DNA from: Candidatus Glassiibacteriota bacterium
GTDB taxonomy: Bacteria > Gemmatimonadota > Glassbacteria > GWA2-58-10
NCBI GenBank assembly: GCA_016934095.1
Contig: JAFGTO010000534.1
Location: 1-9,246, forward strand
Length of the DNA: 9,246 bases
Direction: 5' to 3'
Below the pieces are notes generated by a model, which worked only from the letters and a program-made list of their open reading frames with translations, ran no database searches and was not told the DNA's origin. Of this stretch, positions 1 through 5,406 are shown one piece after another. The first letter of the stretch is position 1. Each line of letters starts with the position of its first letter. A program made the position numbers and the translations under genes.

Positions 1-369
1 CCCGGCATCCATGCCGGCGGTCTGCGCTACCACGGCATGGCCCCGATGGTCAGCCATCTGCTGGATTTGGGGATCATCGAGGCCCAGAGCTACCACCAGA
101 TCGAGTGTTTCGATGCCGGGCTGCTCTTCGCCCAGACAGAGGGGCATATCCCGGCGCCGGAGACCAACCACGCCATCCGCGCCGTGGTGGTCGAAGCCCT
201 CAAGTGCAAGGAAACCGGCGAGGAAAAATGCATCGCCTTCAATTTCAGCGGACACGGCCACCTGGACCTGGCCGCCTACGACAAGTACTACGACAAGCAG
301 CTCGAGGATTACGATTATCCCGAGGCAAAGATAATCGAAGCCTTGAAGGATGTGCCCGTGATAGGCTGA
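1..369 (+). CDS. trpB: Tryptophan synthase beta chain, TrpB2 type (C-terminal part, 5' truncated by window edge)
   Basis: This is the C-terminal 122 codons of a PLP-dependent TrpB2-like tryptophan synthase beta subunit, a cytosolic enzyme that condenses indole (or an indole source) with serine to give tryptophan. The reading frame is open from base 1 and ends at TGA 367-369. Recognisable TrpB2 pieces are GIHAGGLRYHG near the left edge and the late FNFSGHGHLDL motif (Ser codon 247-249). That Ser corresponds to the C-terminal Ser that contacts the PLP ring nitrogen in TrpB enzymes. The PLP-binding lysine would lie upstream of the window. TrpB2 enzymes are longer than TrpB1 and are often found away from trpA; no trpA or other trp gene is seen downstream, where a terminator follows within 40 bp. 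The family call is by recognition. The TrpB2 subclass rests on SGHGHLDL in place of the TrpB1-style SGRGDKD. Confidence 0.9.
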   Translation, partial: PGIHAGGLRYHGMAPMVSHLLDLGIIEAQSYHQIECFDAGLLFAQTEGHIPAPETNHAIRAVVVEALKCKETGEEKCIAFNFSGHGHLDLAAYDKYYDKQLEDYDYPEAKIIEALKDVPVIG

Positions 370-406
370 TGCCCTTTCCCGGGAGCTCACTTTGAGGAAC
401 AGCAGG

Positions 407-452
407 AGAAGCCCTCCGTCGCCTTGCCGGCGGAGGGCTTCTTGGTTTTTTT
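407..452 (+). terminator. Rho-independent terminator of trpB
   Basis: A perfect 12-bp stem, AGAAGCCCTCCG (407-418) with CGGAGGGCTTCT (431-442), has a 12-nt loop and is followed after two G by seven T (446-452). It lies 38 bp after the trpB stop and should end that transcript. Bases 453-650 hold no gene that I can support. Confidence 0.9.
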
Positions 453-531
453 GGAACATCGCTGCCGGTGCGGGGGTTTGTATCTGAAAGAAAGCCTGCG
501 GCCGGGCTGCAGATCCCGGCGGCGAGGTTAC

Positions 532-560
532 TTGTCTTTTGCCGGGGAAACGATTAAGTT
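532..560 (+). promoter_or_regulatory. Possible sigma70-type promoter for the lipoprotein gene
   Basis: TTGTCT (532-537) and TAAGTT (555-560) are separated by 17 bp, about 90 bp upstream of the lipoprotein ATG. It is the best match I found between the trpB terminator and position 651, but the -10 box is weak. The call is positional. Confidence 0.3.
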
Positions 561-650
561 TGGTTAGATGGAGGCCCGTTTATTCTTTCCGCGCCTCATG
601 CGGGTGCCGGAACCGGCTTCGATGTCTTGAAAACACACAGTCCTTCCTAA

Positions 651-2294
651 ATGTCCCGGAAAAAACACATCATACATTCGGCCCTCTGGCCTTGCCTGGC
701 TGCCCTGGTTTTTTGCGGCTGTTTCTCCCTGCCTTTTATCGGCGGCCCGGGGGGCGCGAAAATAACTGAGCCGACCAAGCGGGAATTCGACCGGGTGAAT
801 GTCTTCGTGGGCTACGACAACGACGACCGGCCGATAGTGGAAATGCGCCTCTTAAGCCAGGAGGTAACCGATAAGGGCCTGATCATCCACACGCGTTTTT
901 TTCCGACCGAGAATTTCGAGGTGCGCAACCAGTTCCGTGGCCTGAGGAGCATCAATTACTACCCTGTCGAGAGGCGTTTCCACCGCCTGGAGCTGCGCTA
1001 CGGGCGGAAGAAAATCAAGACCAAGGTCATGGAAAACATCCAGGTCCGCGGGGTCAAGCCTTTCCTGGCCGATTTCGAGCACACCGGGGTCCACTACCTG
1101 CTGGCGGACACCATAGACCGGGTGAAATTCAAGTTTCAGGATGTGGACCGCTGGGACCGGCTGCCGGTGGACACGCTGGATACCTGGTACGCCTCGAAAG
1201 CGCAGTACCTCCAGGAGGTCCAGCGGCAGACCCGCAGGCAGAACCTGCTCGAAACCTACAAACGGCGCCAGCGGCAGGACGAGACCGAGGAATTCACCCA
1301 GTACGATTCGCTTTTTATCACCGCCAACAATACCTATGTCTTCCTGGACAAATCGGTGGACTCGGACATCCTGTTCACCATGAATGCCGGAGAAAGGGTG
1401 GATTTCGGCGTTTCCGACGGGATCTGGGTGGAGTTCACCCTGCCTGACAGCTTGATCGATAACATGAGCGGGTTTCTCGAGAGCCGGCGTCTGAAGGCTC
1501 TGGAACAGTGGAAGCTGCAGCGCGACCGCCGCCGTACCAGGGCCGGAGCCAGGCAGGAGGAGACCGAGGTCGACACCACCGCCAGGATGACCGCCTACGT
1601 GCTGGATGTGATGGTCAGCCGGGATTACGGCAAGGCACTCGACTGGGAAAAATCCGGCCTCAGGCAACCGGTGGATGTGCCGCTGTTCGCACAGGTGCTC
1701 AGAGACCGGGCGGCCGCCGAGATCGCCAGGCTCGACTCGATCGAACAGGCCCGCGTGGATTCGATCCAGGCCTTCGCCGACTCGGTCGCCATGGCGGATT
1801 CCCTGAGGACCGACTCCCTGGCCCGGGCGGATTCCCTGGCCACGGCTTCAAAAGCCCGCACCGATTCCACGCGGGCCGACTCATCCGCCGGGGCCGCAGC
1901 CCAGGCTCCGGATTCGCTGGCGGCGGCCGATTCCACCAAATCCGCAGGTGAGCCGGGGTTCAGCCTGGAGCAGAACTATCCCAACCCGGTCAGGCCCAGC
2001 ACTGCCGCCGCCGACTCGCTGGCGCCCGGAGATTCGCTGGCGGGAGAGGATTCTACCGGCGCACATCCTCCGACTGCGGATTCCACAGCAGTCCCTGCGG
2101 ACTCTGCCCAGGCGCCCGATTCCACTGCGGTCCCTGCGGGCCCGGCCCGGGCACCCGGTTCCACTTCGGTCCCCGCGGACTCTGCCCAGGTGCCCGACTC
2201 TACTGCGGCGCCGGTGGACTCCGGGCAGGTCGAACTGAAACAGAACTATCCCAACCCCTTTAAACCCGGCTCCGGGGCCGGTCCGGGACCCTGA
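651..2294 (+). CDS. Predicted lipoprotein with SH3-like segment, Asp-Ser-rich repeats and two QNYPNP motifs
   Basis: Function is unknown. The protein has 547 residues. The N-terminus has basic residues (R3, K4, K5), a hydrophobic stretch (about 10-23) and a lipobox-like VFCGC with C24 as the likely lipidated Cys, so export and membrane anchoring are inferred. Residues about 40-210 form a charged, probably folded domain that I do not recognise. Residues about 220-268 resemble a bacterial SH3 domain (YVFLDKS, then GERVDFG and GIWVEF). From about 361 the sequence becomes low-complexity and rich in Ala, Asp and Ser (many ADSLA-type units), then four 13-residue repeats (477-528). QNYPNP occurs at 441-446 and again at 531-536, ten residues before the end. 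In FCB bacteria that motif normally opens a C-terminal sorting or FlgD-Ig-like domain of roughly 80-100 residues, and neither copy here is followed by one. ATG 651 is the first in-frame start, but I see no Shine-Dalgarno sequence before it. The next gene starts 5 bp after the stop. Confidence 0.85.
   Translation: MSRKKHIIHSALWPCLAALVFCGCFSLPFIGGPGGAKITEPTKREFDRVNVFVGYDNDDRPIVEMRLLSQEVTDKGLIIHTRFFPTENFEVRNQFRGLRSINYYPVERRFHRLELRYGRKKIKTKVMENIQVRGVKPFLADFEHTGVHYLLADTIDRVKFKFQDVDRWDRLPVDTLDTWYASKAQYLQEVQRQTRRQNLLETYKRRQRQDETEEFTQYDSLFITANNTYVFLDKSVDSDILFTMNAGERVDFGVSDGIWVEFTLPDSLIDNMSGFLESRRLKALEQWKLQRDRRRTRAGARQEETEVDTTARMTAYVLDVMVSRDYGKALDWEKSGLRQPVDVPLFAQVLRDRAAAEIARLDSIEQARVDSIQAFADSVAMADSLRTDSLARADSLATASKARTDSTRADSSAGAAAQAPDSLAAADSTKSAGEPGFSLEQNYPNPVRPSTAAADSLAPGDSLAGEDSTGAHPPTADSTAVPADSAQAPDSTAVPAGPARAPGSTSVPADSAQVPDSTAAPVDSGQVELKQNYPNPFKPGSGAGPGP
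1971..2257 (+). repeat. Direct repeat encoding QNYPNP (1971-1987 and 2241-2257)
   Basis: Two identical 17-base copies of CAGAACTATCCCAACCC lie exactly 270 bp apart and in the same reading frame, each coding QNYPN plus P. Each is preceded by Leu and an acidic or basic residue (LE, LK) and followed by a basic residue and Pro (VRP, FKP). Identity at the nucleotide level suggests recent duplication or conversion within the gene. Confidence 0.85.
2079..2234 (+). repeat. Four 39-bp in-frame tandem repeats
   Basis: There are four consecutive 39-bp units (2079-2117, 2118-2156, 2157-2195, 2196-2234). They encode DSTAVPADSAQAP, DSTAVPAGPARAP, GSTSVPADSAQVP and DSTAAPVDSGQVE. The Pro/Ala/Ser composition suggests a disordered, extended spacer. 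Copy number in such arrays commonly varies between strains. Confidence 0.85.
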
Positions 2295-2299
2295 AGACC

Positions 2300-2566
2300 A
2301 TGGACTGGATGGACAGCCATATCATGCAGGTGCAGTACTGGCTTGATTTCGCAGCGAACTTGCTGCCTGTCGTGCTTACCCTGGCGGTGATTTTCACTTT
2401 TTTCCTGGTACACAGTTTCGCCAGGCAGCTCGCCCGGATGTCTTTCTACCTGGACCGTATCGACAACCACCTGCGGGAGATAACCTATTTCCTCAGAGAA
2501 TACAAGAAGTCGGAGCTCCCCCCCGGCCAGGAGGAAAGCAAGCCGGAAAGCGAAAAAAGCGACTGA
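2300..2566 (+). CDS. Small single-pass membrane protein, unknown function
   Basis: An 88-residue protein. Residues about 14-37 (WLDFAANLLPVVLTLAVIFT and onward) form one strongly hydrophobic helix. It is followed by a basic, probably cytoplasmic segment (FARQLARMSFYLDRIDNHLREI), predicted helical or coiled coil, and a charged tail rich in Glu, Lys and Pro. It starts 5 bp after the lipoprotein stop, so translational coupling and co-expression with that envelope protein are likely. The ribosome binding site is weak, and ATG codons at 2309 and 2324 are alternative starts that keep the membrane helix. I recognise no family. The topology is inferred from the positive-inside rule. Confidence 0.75.
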   Translation: MDWMDSHIMQVQYWLDFAANLLPVVLTLAVIFTFFLVHSFARQLARMSFYLDRIDNHLREITYFLREYKKSELPPGQEESKPESEKSD

Positions 2567-2603
2567 GCGGCCGAAATAGACGGGCGAATTGGCTGGCGAG
2601 CGC

Positions 2604-2631
2604 ATTCCCCGCAGCTTGGCTCTCGGGGAAT
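2604..2631. other. Hairpin between convergent genes
   Basis: A perfect 8-bp stem, ATTCCCCG (2604-2611) with CGGGGAAT (2624-2631), has a 12-nt loop. It lies 37 bp after the stop of the 88-residue membrane protein gene. No T-tract follows on either strand, so its role as a terminator is uncertain; it may be a 3'-end stabiliser. Confidence 0.45.
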
Positions 2632-2651
2632 CTTCAATGCCGGGAAACAGG

Positions 2652-2669
2652 CCCTCCCTCAGGGGAGGG
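2652..2669 (-). terminator. Candidate terminator hairpin of the TPR/small membrane protein operon
   Basis: CCCTCCC (2652-2658) pairs with GGGAGGG (2663-2669) around a TCAG tetraloop. It begins 5 bp beyond the minus-strand stop at 2675. The following minus-strand sequence (CCTGTTTCC) has only a short T run, so termination may be weak or may work in both directions. Confidence 0.45.
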
Positions 2670-2674
2670 GAATG

Positions 2675-2827
2675 TTATTTGTGGCGGGAATGGTAGATAG
2701 TAGCCACCAGGCCGCCGAAGACCAGCAGGGCCAGGGAGTAGGGCGGGATGAAAGGGATGGTGACAACACCGATGTAGAATGAGATCCAGCCGATTTTTTC
2801 CAGGTTCAGGCCGCTGCCGCTAGCCAT
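2675..2827 (-). CDS. Small two-helix membrane protein, 50 aa, unknown function
   Basis: This short gene is readable on the minus strand from ATG (2827-2825) to TAA (2677-2675). The product begins MASGSGLNLEKIGW. It has two hydrophobic stretches, about residues 12-27 (IGWISFYIGVVTIPF) and 30-45 (YSLALLVFGGLVATIY), separated by IPP, and ends in a basic SRHK tail. It therefore looks like a helical-hairpin inner-membrane miniprotein. A clear Shine-Dalgarno GGAG precedes the ATG by 8 nt. The start overlaps the stop of the upstream TPR gene by 8 bp (ATGGCTAG), a standard translational-coupling arrangement. Strand, coupling, ribosome binding site and non-random composition all support a real gene. 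No family is recognised. The likely context is an accessory to the secreted TPR protein. Confidence 0.75.
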   Translation of the reverse strand: MASGSGLNLEKIGWISFYIGVVTIPFIPPYSLALLVFGGLVATIYHSRHK

Positions 2828-3377
2828 CGCTATTCTCCAGTCGTTTTTTACAGTCCTTGATCTTTTTACCCATCTCGACGGCTTTTTTGGATTTCGGGTC
2901 GGTTTTCAGGTGGCGGTCGAGCCAGTCCCGGGCTTCATCGCAATGCCCGAGAGCCAGGTGGCTGGATGCCAGCTCGTATAGCAGGCCCTTGAACCGGGGC
3001 TTCTTCCGGTAAATCACCATGAAGTGCTCGACAGCCAGCTTGTGCGCCCCGCAGCGGCTTTCCACCAGTCCCAGGTAGTACCGGGCCTCCAGGTGCTCGC
3101 GGTCGAGCTCCAGCACTTTCAGCATCTGGCTGCGGGCCAGGTCGTAAGACCCGTCCTCGAAATAGCGCTTGCCCTTTTCGAACTCCGTGATCGCCTGCTG
3201 CCGGCGGAGGAAATCTTCACTGTAACCCTGGGGCAGCTCGTCCCCGGCCCGGGCGGGTGCATCCGGGGCTGCAAAGCCTGAAAACAGCAGCGCGAACAAA
3301 AAGGCCCTGAACACTCTACCGGCCGGCGGCCCGCTCGGGAAGCAGGTTTTTTTTACTCCAGGTGCCGGGACACTCAA
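2820..3377 (-). CDS. Secreted tetratricopeptide-repeat protein
   Basis: A 185-residue protein from a TTG start at 3377. I chose this start because an excellent Shine-Dalgarno AGGAGG (3391-3386) sits 8 nt upstream and because it places a signal peptide at the N-terminus: basic residues K9, K10, R21 and R24, hydrophobic core AFLFALLFSGFAA (25-37), and likely cleavage near APARA (residues 40-44). The frame stays open further upstream, to 3506, but that extension has no ribosome binding site and would bury the signal peptide. The mature part has about three TPR units: residues 66-95 (GKRYFEDGSYDLARS...), 97-130 (ARYYLGLVESRCGAHKLAVEHF) and 131-163 (LYELASSHLALGHCDEARDWL). A Lys-rich C-terminal helix follows. 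TPRs mediate protein-protein contacts, here most likely outside the cytoplasmic membrane. The specific partner is unknown. The gene is translationally coupled to the 50-residue membrane protein downstream. Confidence 0.85.
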   Translation of the reverse strand: MSVPAPGVKKTCFPSGPPAGRVFRAFLFALLFSGFAAPDAPARAGDELPQGYSEDFLRRQQAITEFEKGKRYFEDGSYDLARSQMLKVLELDREHLEARYYLGLVESRCGAHKLAVEHFMVIYRKKPRFKGLLYELASSHLALGHCDEARDWLDRHLKTDPKSKKAVEMGKKIKDCKKRLENSDG

Positions 3378-3385
3378 GGTGCGGT

Positions 3386-3391
3386 CCTCCT
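3386..3391 (-). promoter_or_regulatory. Shine-Dalgarno sequence that fixes the TTG start of the TPR gene
   Basis: On the minus strand AGGAGG is followed by 8 nt and then TTG (3377-3375). No ATG or GTG in the same frame has a comparable site. Confidence 0.75.
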
Positions 3392-3424
3392 TCCAAGCCC
3401 GGTTTCCTGACCTAAAAACATGTT

Positions 3425-3452
3425 GAAATATTGAAAATTCTAAGGCTGTCAA
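3425..3452 (-). promoter_or_regulatory. Candidate sigma70-type promoter for the TPR operon
   Basis: On the minus strand a consensus -35 TTGACA (3452-3447) and a -10-like TATTTC (3430-3425) are spaced 16 bp apart. A transcript would start near 3418 and leave a leader of about 40 nt, a suitable distance from the TTG start at 3377. The -35 box lies in one arm of the inverted repeat described separately. Confidence 0.5.
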
Positions 3453-3562
3453 GGGCCTTTTCCACTGCTGGGACAACAACATTTGGCAAGAGAGCGTTAA
3501 TCGCATAAGATATTCTATATTTTAAAATTACAGTGGAAACGGCTTGCCTTGCCCTTGACAGC
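3445..3562. repeat. Inverted repeat with a TTGACA in each arm (divergent regulatory region)
   Basis: GCTGTCAAGGGC (3445-3456) and GCCCTTGACAGC (3551-3562) are perfect 12-bp inverted copies separated by 94 bp. A second inverted match, TTTCCACTG near 3459-3467 against CAGTGGAAA near 3531-3539, lies just inside them. Each outward-facing copy therefore reads CAGTGGAAA, a short spacer, then CCTTGACAGC. The segment is more AT-rich than the flanking genes. It lies between the divergent TPR and cytochrome genes, so it could serve both, as duplicated -35 regions or as operators. Confidence 0.65.
3483..3511 (+). promoter_or_regulatory. Candidate sigma70-type promoter, plus strand
   Basis: TTGGCA (3483-3488) and TAAGAT (3506-3511) are separated by 17 bp, in the centre of the AT-rich region. 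The start point would be near 3518, about 290 nt upstream of the cytochrome ATG. It would therefore make either a long leader or a separate short transcript. Confidence 0.45.
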
Positions 3563-3586
3563 TCATGAAGCACGAAATTCAACCAC

Positions 3587-3615
3587 GGGGCGTTGAAGTC
3601 TTTTTTCAACGGCCC
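3587..3615 (+). other. Stem-loop in the intergenic region, possible terminator or leader element
   Basis: CGTTGAA (3591-3597) pairs with TTCAACG (3605-3611) around a 7-nt T-rich loop. GGG (3587-3589) with CCC (3613-3615) extends the stem past a one-base mismatch. It is followed by TCTAATTTAATAA. It could end a short RNA started at about 3518 or be part of the cytochrome leader. Confidence 0.45.
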
Positions 3616-3739
3616 TCTAATTTAATAACAAATCTGGCAAAACGAAATTTTTTCCTTGCTTTCCCTGCATCCGGCAAGCTGCACGCGGGCAGGCGGCCTT
3701 AAAAAAGCTGAAAAACCCGGGCTGCCCTGTTGCTTGCAC

Positions 3740-3769
3740 TTGCCTTGGGCGGCGGATCGGTGTTAGAAT
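3740..3769 (+). promoter_or_regulatory. Candidate proximal promoter of the cytochrome operon
   Basis: TTGCCT (3740-3745) and TAGAAT (3764-3769) are spaced 18 bp apart, giving a start near 3776 and a leader of about 35 nt before ATG 3811. If used, it rules out translation from the in-frame TTG at 3730. No other gene lies in 3378-3810. Confidence 0.45.
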
Positions 3770-3810
3770 ACTTAACCAGCGATGGTTGTAATTATAACGA
3801 GCGGCGGCGA

Positions 3811-5022
3811 ATGTTCAAGCAGATTCTGATAATCCTGGTTTTTGCAGCGGCGATTTCGGCGTTTTTCTACTGGCTTCCCGGAAGCCGCTGGCGCAGGCCC
3901 GGTTTTAAGTCCGGGCAGGCCGTAAACCGTGCTGCCAGGCCCGGTCCGGAGCTGGCCGGGCTCTTTTCGGGAGACGACGGCTCTCTCCGGGCCGACAGCG
4001 CCGGCCTGAAAGAGATCCTGGAGTTCCTGGCCGGCGGCGACCTGGAAACCGGCCTGCAGCAGTGGTCCGATTCAGTAGCGGTTCTCGACCGGCGGCTCGA
4101 GGCGTACCGCGGGCTTTTTTCCGCCATCAGGGAAAGGGTGCGCTCCGGAAACATGGACCGGGATGCCGGGCCGCGGGAGACCTACTTCCAGGCGGTGCGC
4201 AGGCTGCGGGACCTCGAGTGGCGGTCCCGCGAGCTGAAAGCCCGGCTCGACACTCTGGAAGTCCTGAAAAGAGCGGTCGAGGCTGCCGCAAGGCGCGAGG
4301 GCGATGGGAGCGGCGGAAGCCGCAAGCCTTTGGAAGCCGCCGAGACCTGCTGGCTGGTGCCCGCCCGGGTGCCGGTCAGGCAGGCCTGCCTGAGCTGCCA
4401 CCGGCGGCCCGGGAGCGGGCCGGCGGACCTGGTGGTTGCGGACACGGTTTCCGTTTGCCCGGAAGCCATGCAGCAGCATCCGCCGGACCAGTTCGGCTGC
4501 ACGAGCTGCCACCGCGGGGAGCCGCAGGGCCTGGATTCCGACCGGGCCCACGGCCCCGATTCGCTGGGCCGGCCTTTCCTGCCCGGCAAGCTCGCCCTGC
4601 GCTCCTGCGGGCTTTGCCACGGCGCCCAGGCCGTACCGTGGAAGACGGCGGCCCGCTTCCCCTGGCCGGAAGACTGCCTGGGCTGCCACCAGGCCGGCAG
4701 CCTGTCGGCGGTGCGGAGCGACTCGGTGCGCGCGGCTTTTGCTGATTCCATCGGGGAGGGCCCGGAGCTCAGGGCCTGGCTGCTCAGGCACTGGAGCGGC
4801 AAAAGCGGGCTGCTGCCTGTCAGGGAACAGTTCGAGCTGGCCCTGTCTCTGCTGTCAGCCAGGGAGCCGGGGAAGCAGGGCGCGACAGACACCGTGGCCG
4901 CCCGGGCCGGGGAGCCCGGCTACCGCTGCCCGTCCTGCGGACGAGTCTTCGAGGCGTTGCCCGGCGTGAAAAGCCCGGTCTGCCCGGTGGATGGGACCGG
5001 GCTCATACCCGACCGGAGGTGA
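3811..5022 (+). CDS. Membrane-anchored tetraheme cytochrome c with C-terminal zinc-ribbon/heavy-metal-binding-like tail
   Basis: A 403-residue protein. ATG 3811 was chosen because it begins directly with an uncleaved signal-anchor helix (FKQILIILVFAAAISAFFYW, residues 2-21). The in-frame TTG at 3730 would put about 27 polar residues in front. Residues about 50-165 are charged, helical and coiled-coil-like. Four c-type heme attachment sites follow: CLSCH (193-197), CTSCH (230-234), CGLCH (266-270) and CLGCH (289-293). Further His residues (223, 247, 327) are candidate distal ligands. Extra Cys at 180 and 216 are unpaired with any CXXCH. The last 35 residues contain CPSC (373-376) and CPVD (391-394) in a layout like heavy-metal-binding or zinc-ribbon domains, with Asp at the place of a fourth Cys. 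The heme domain must lie outside the cytoplasmic membrane, where heme is attached. Electron transfer is inferred; partners and redox role are unknown. The HNH gene follows within 3 bp. Confidence 0.85.
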   Translation: MFKQILIILVFAAAISAFFYWLPGSRWRRPGFKSGQAVNRAARPGPELAGLFSGDDGSLRADSAGLKEILEFLAGGDLETGLQQWSDSVAVLDRRLEAYRGLFSAIRERVRSGNMDRDAGPRETYFQAVRRLRDLEWRSRELKARLDTLEVLKRAVEAAARREGDGSGGSRKPLEAAETCWLVPARVPVRQACLSCHRRPGSGPADLVVADTVSVCPEAMQQHPPDQFGCTSCHRGEPQGLDSDRAHGPDSLGRPFLPGKLALRSCGLCHGAQAVPWKTAARFPWPEDCLGCHQAGSLSAVRSDSVRAAFADSIGEGPELRAWLLRHWSGKSGLLPVREQFELALSLLSAREPGKQGATDTVAARAGEPGYRCPSCGRVFEALPGVKSPVCPVDGTGLIPDRR

Positions 5023-5025
5023 GTG

Positions 5026-5406
5026 ATGCGCTGTGTCGCCTGCGGCAAAGAGCTGCCTGGAGATGATTTCAGTGGCTTTCAGACACTCGGCGACTGCCAC
5101 CCGGTCTGCCCGGAATGCTACCGCAGCCGTACCAGGGTGTCGGCAGCCGGCCGCAGGACACTGCTCCGCCGCCTCTATGCAGCAGGGCGCTCGATCAGCC
5201 GCTGCCAGTGCTGCGGAGCAGAAAGCCCGCCGGAGATCCATTTCATCAAGCCCTTGGCCGCCGGCGGCGCAGCCGACAGCCGCAACCTGATCGTGCTCTG
5301 CAGTGAATGCCACCGGAAGGCCCATCAGCCCGGGGCGAAAGTCCGAAGTCTCACAGTGAAGTCTGAAGGCAGTCCATCCGCTGCAGGCGGGAAAAATGGC
5401 GAATGA
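5026..5406 (+). CDS. HNH-fold protein with N-terminal CxxC finger; catalytic His replaced by Phe
   Basis: A 126-residue protein. ATG 5026 is preferred over the adjacent GTG 5023 because GGAGG (5015-5019) lies 6 nt before it. Residues 3-6 (CVAC) and 28-31 (CPEC) form a likely zinc finger. A basic helix follows (about 37-55, GRRTLLRRLYAAGR). The HNH core is C60-x-x-C63, EIHFIKPLAAGG (70-81), N87 in NLIVLC, C92-x-x-C95-H96, and H100. In canonical HNH sequences the first strand reads HHI or DHI, where the second residue of the pair is the general-base His. Here it reads H72-F73-I, so a metal ligand is kept and the base appears lost. The protein may bind nucleic acid or have reduced or altered nuclease activity. 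It overlaps the next gene by 11 bp and follows the cytochrome by 3 bp. The HNH fold call is firm; loss of activity is inference. Confidence 0.85.
   Translation: MRCVACGKELPGDDFSGFQTLGDCHPVCPECYRSRTRVSAAGRRTLLRRLYAAGRSISRCQCCGAESPPEIHFIKPLAAGGAADSRNLIVLCSECHRKAHQPGAKVRSLTVKSEGSPSAAGGKNGE

Noticed and set aside
852..1667. Minus-strand open frame of 271 codons opposite the lipoprotein
   Set aside because: The plus-strand protein has a signal sequence and ordered domains. The antisense frame is a codon-bias shadow.
2079..2234. CRISPR-like array because of regular 39-bp spacing
   Set aside because: The units are contiguous, in frame and coding, with no unique spacers.
3730..3810. Upstream TTG start for the cytochrome (27 more residues)
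   Set aside because: It has no ribosome binding site, overlaps a promoter-like element, and would place polar residues before the signal-anchor.
4062..4892. Several long frames on both strands over the cytochrome gene
   Set aside because: Only the 3811-5022 frame gives four CXXCH sites and a signal-anchor. The others are Arg/Ala/Pro-rich shadows.
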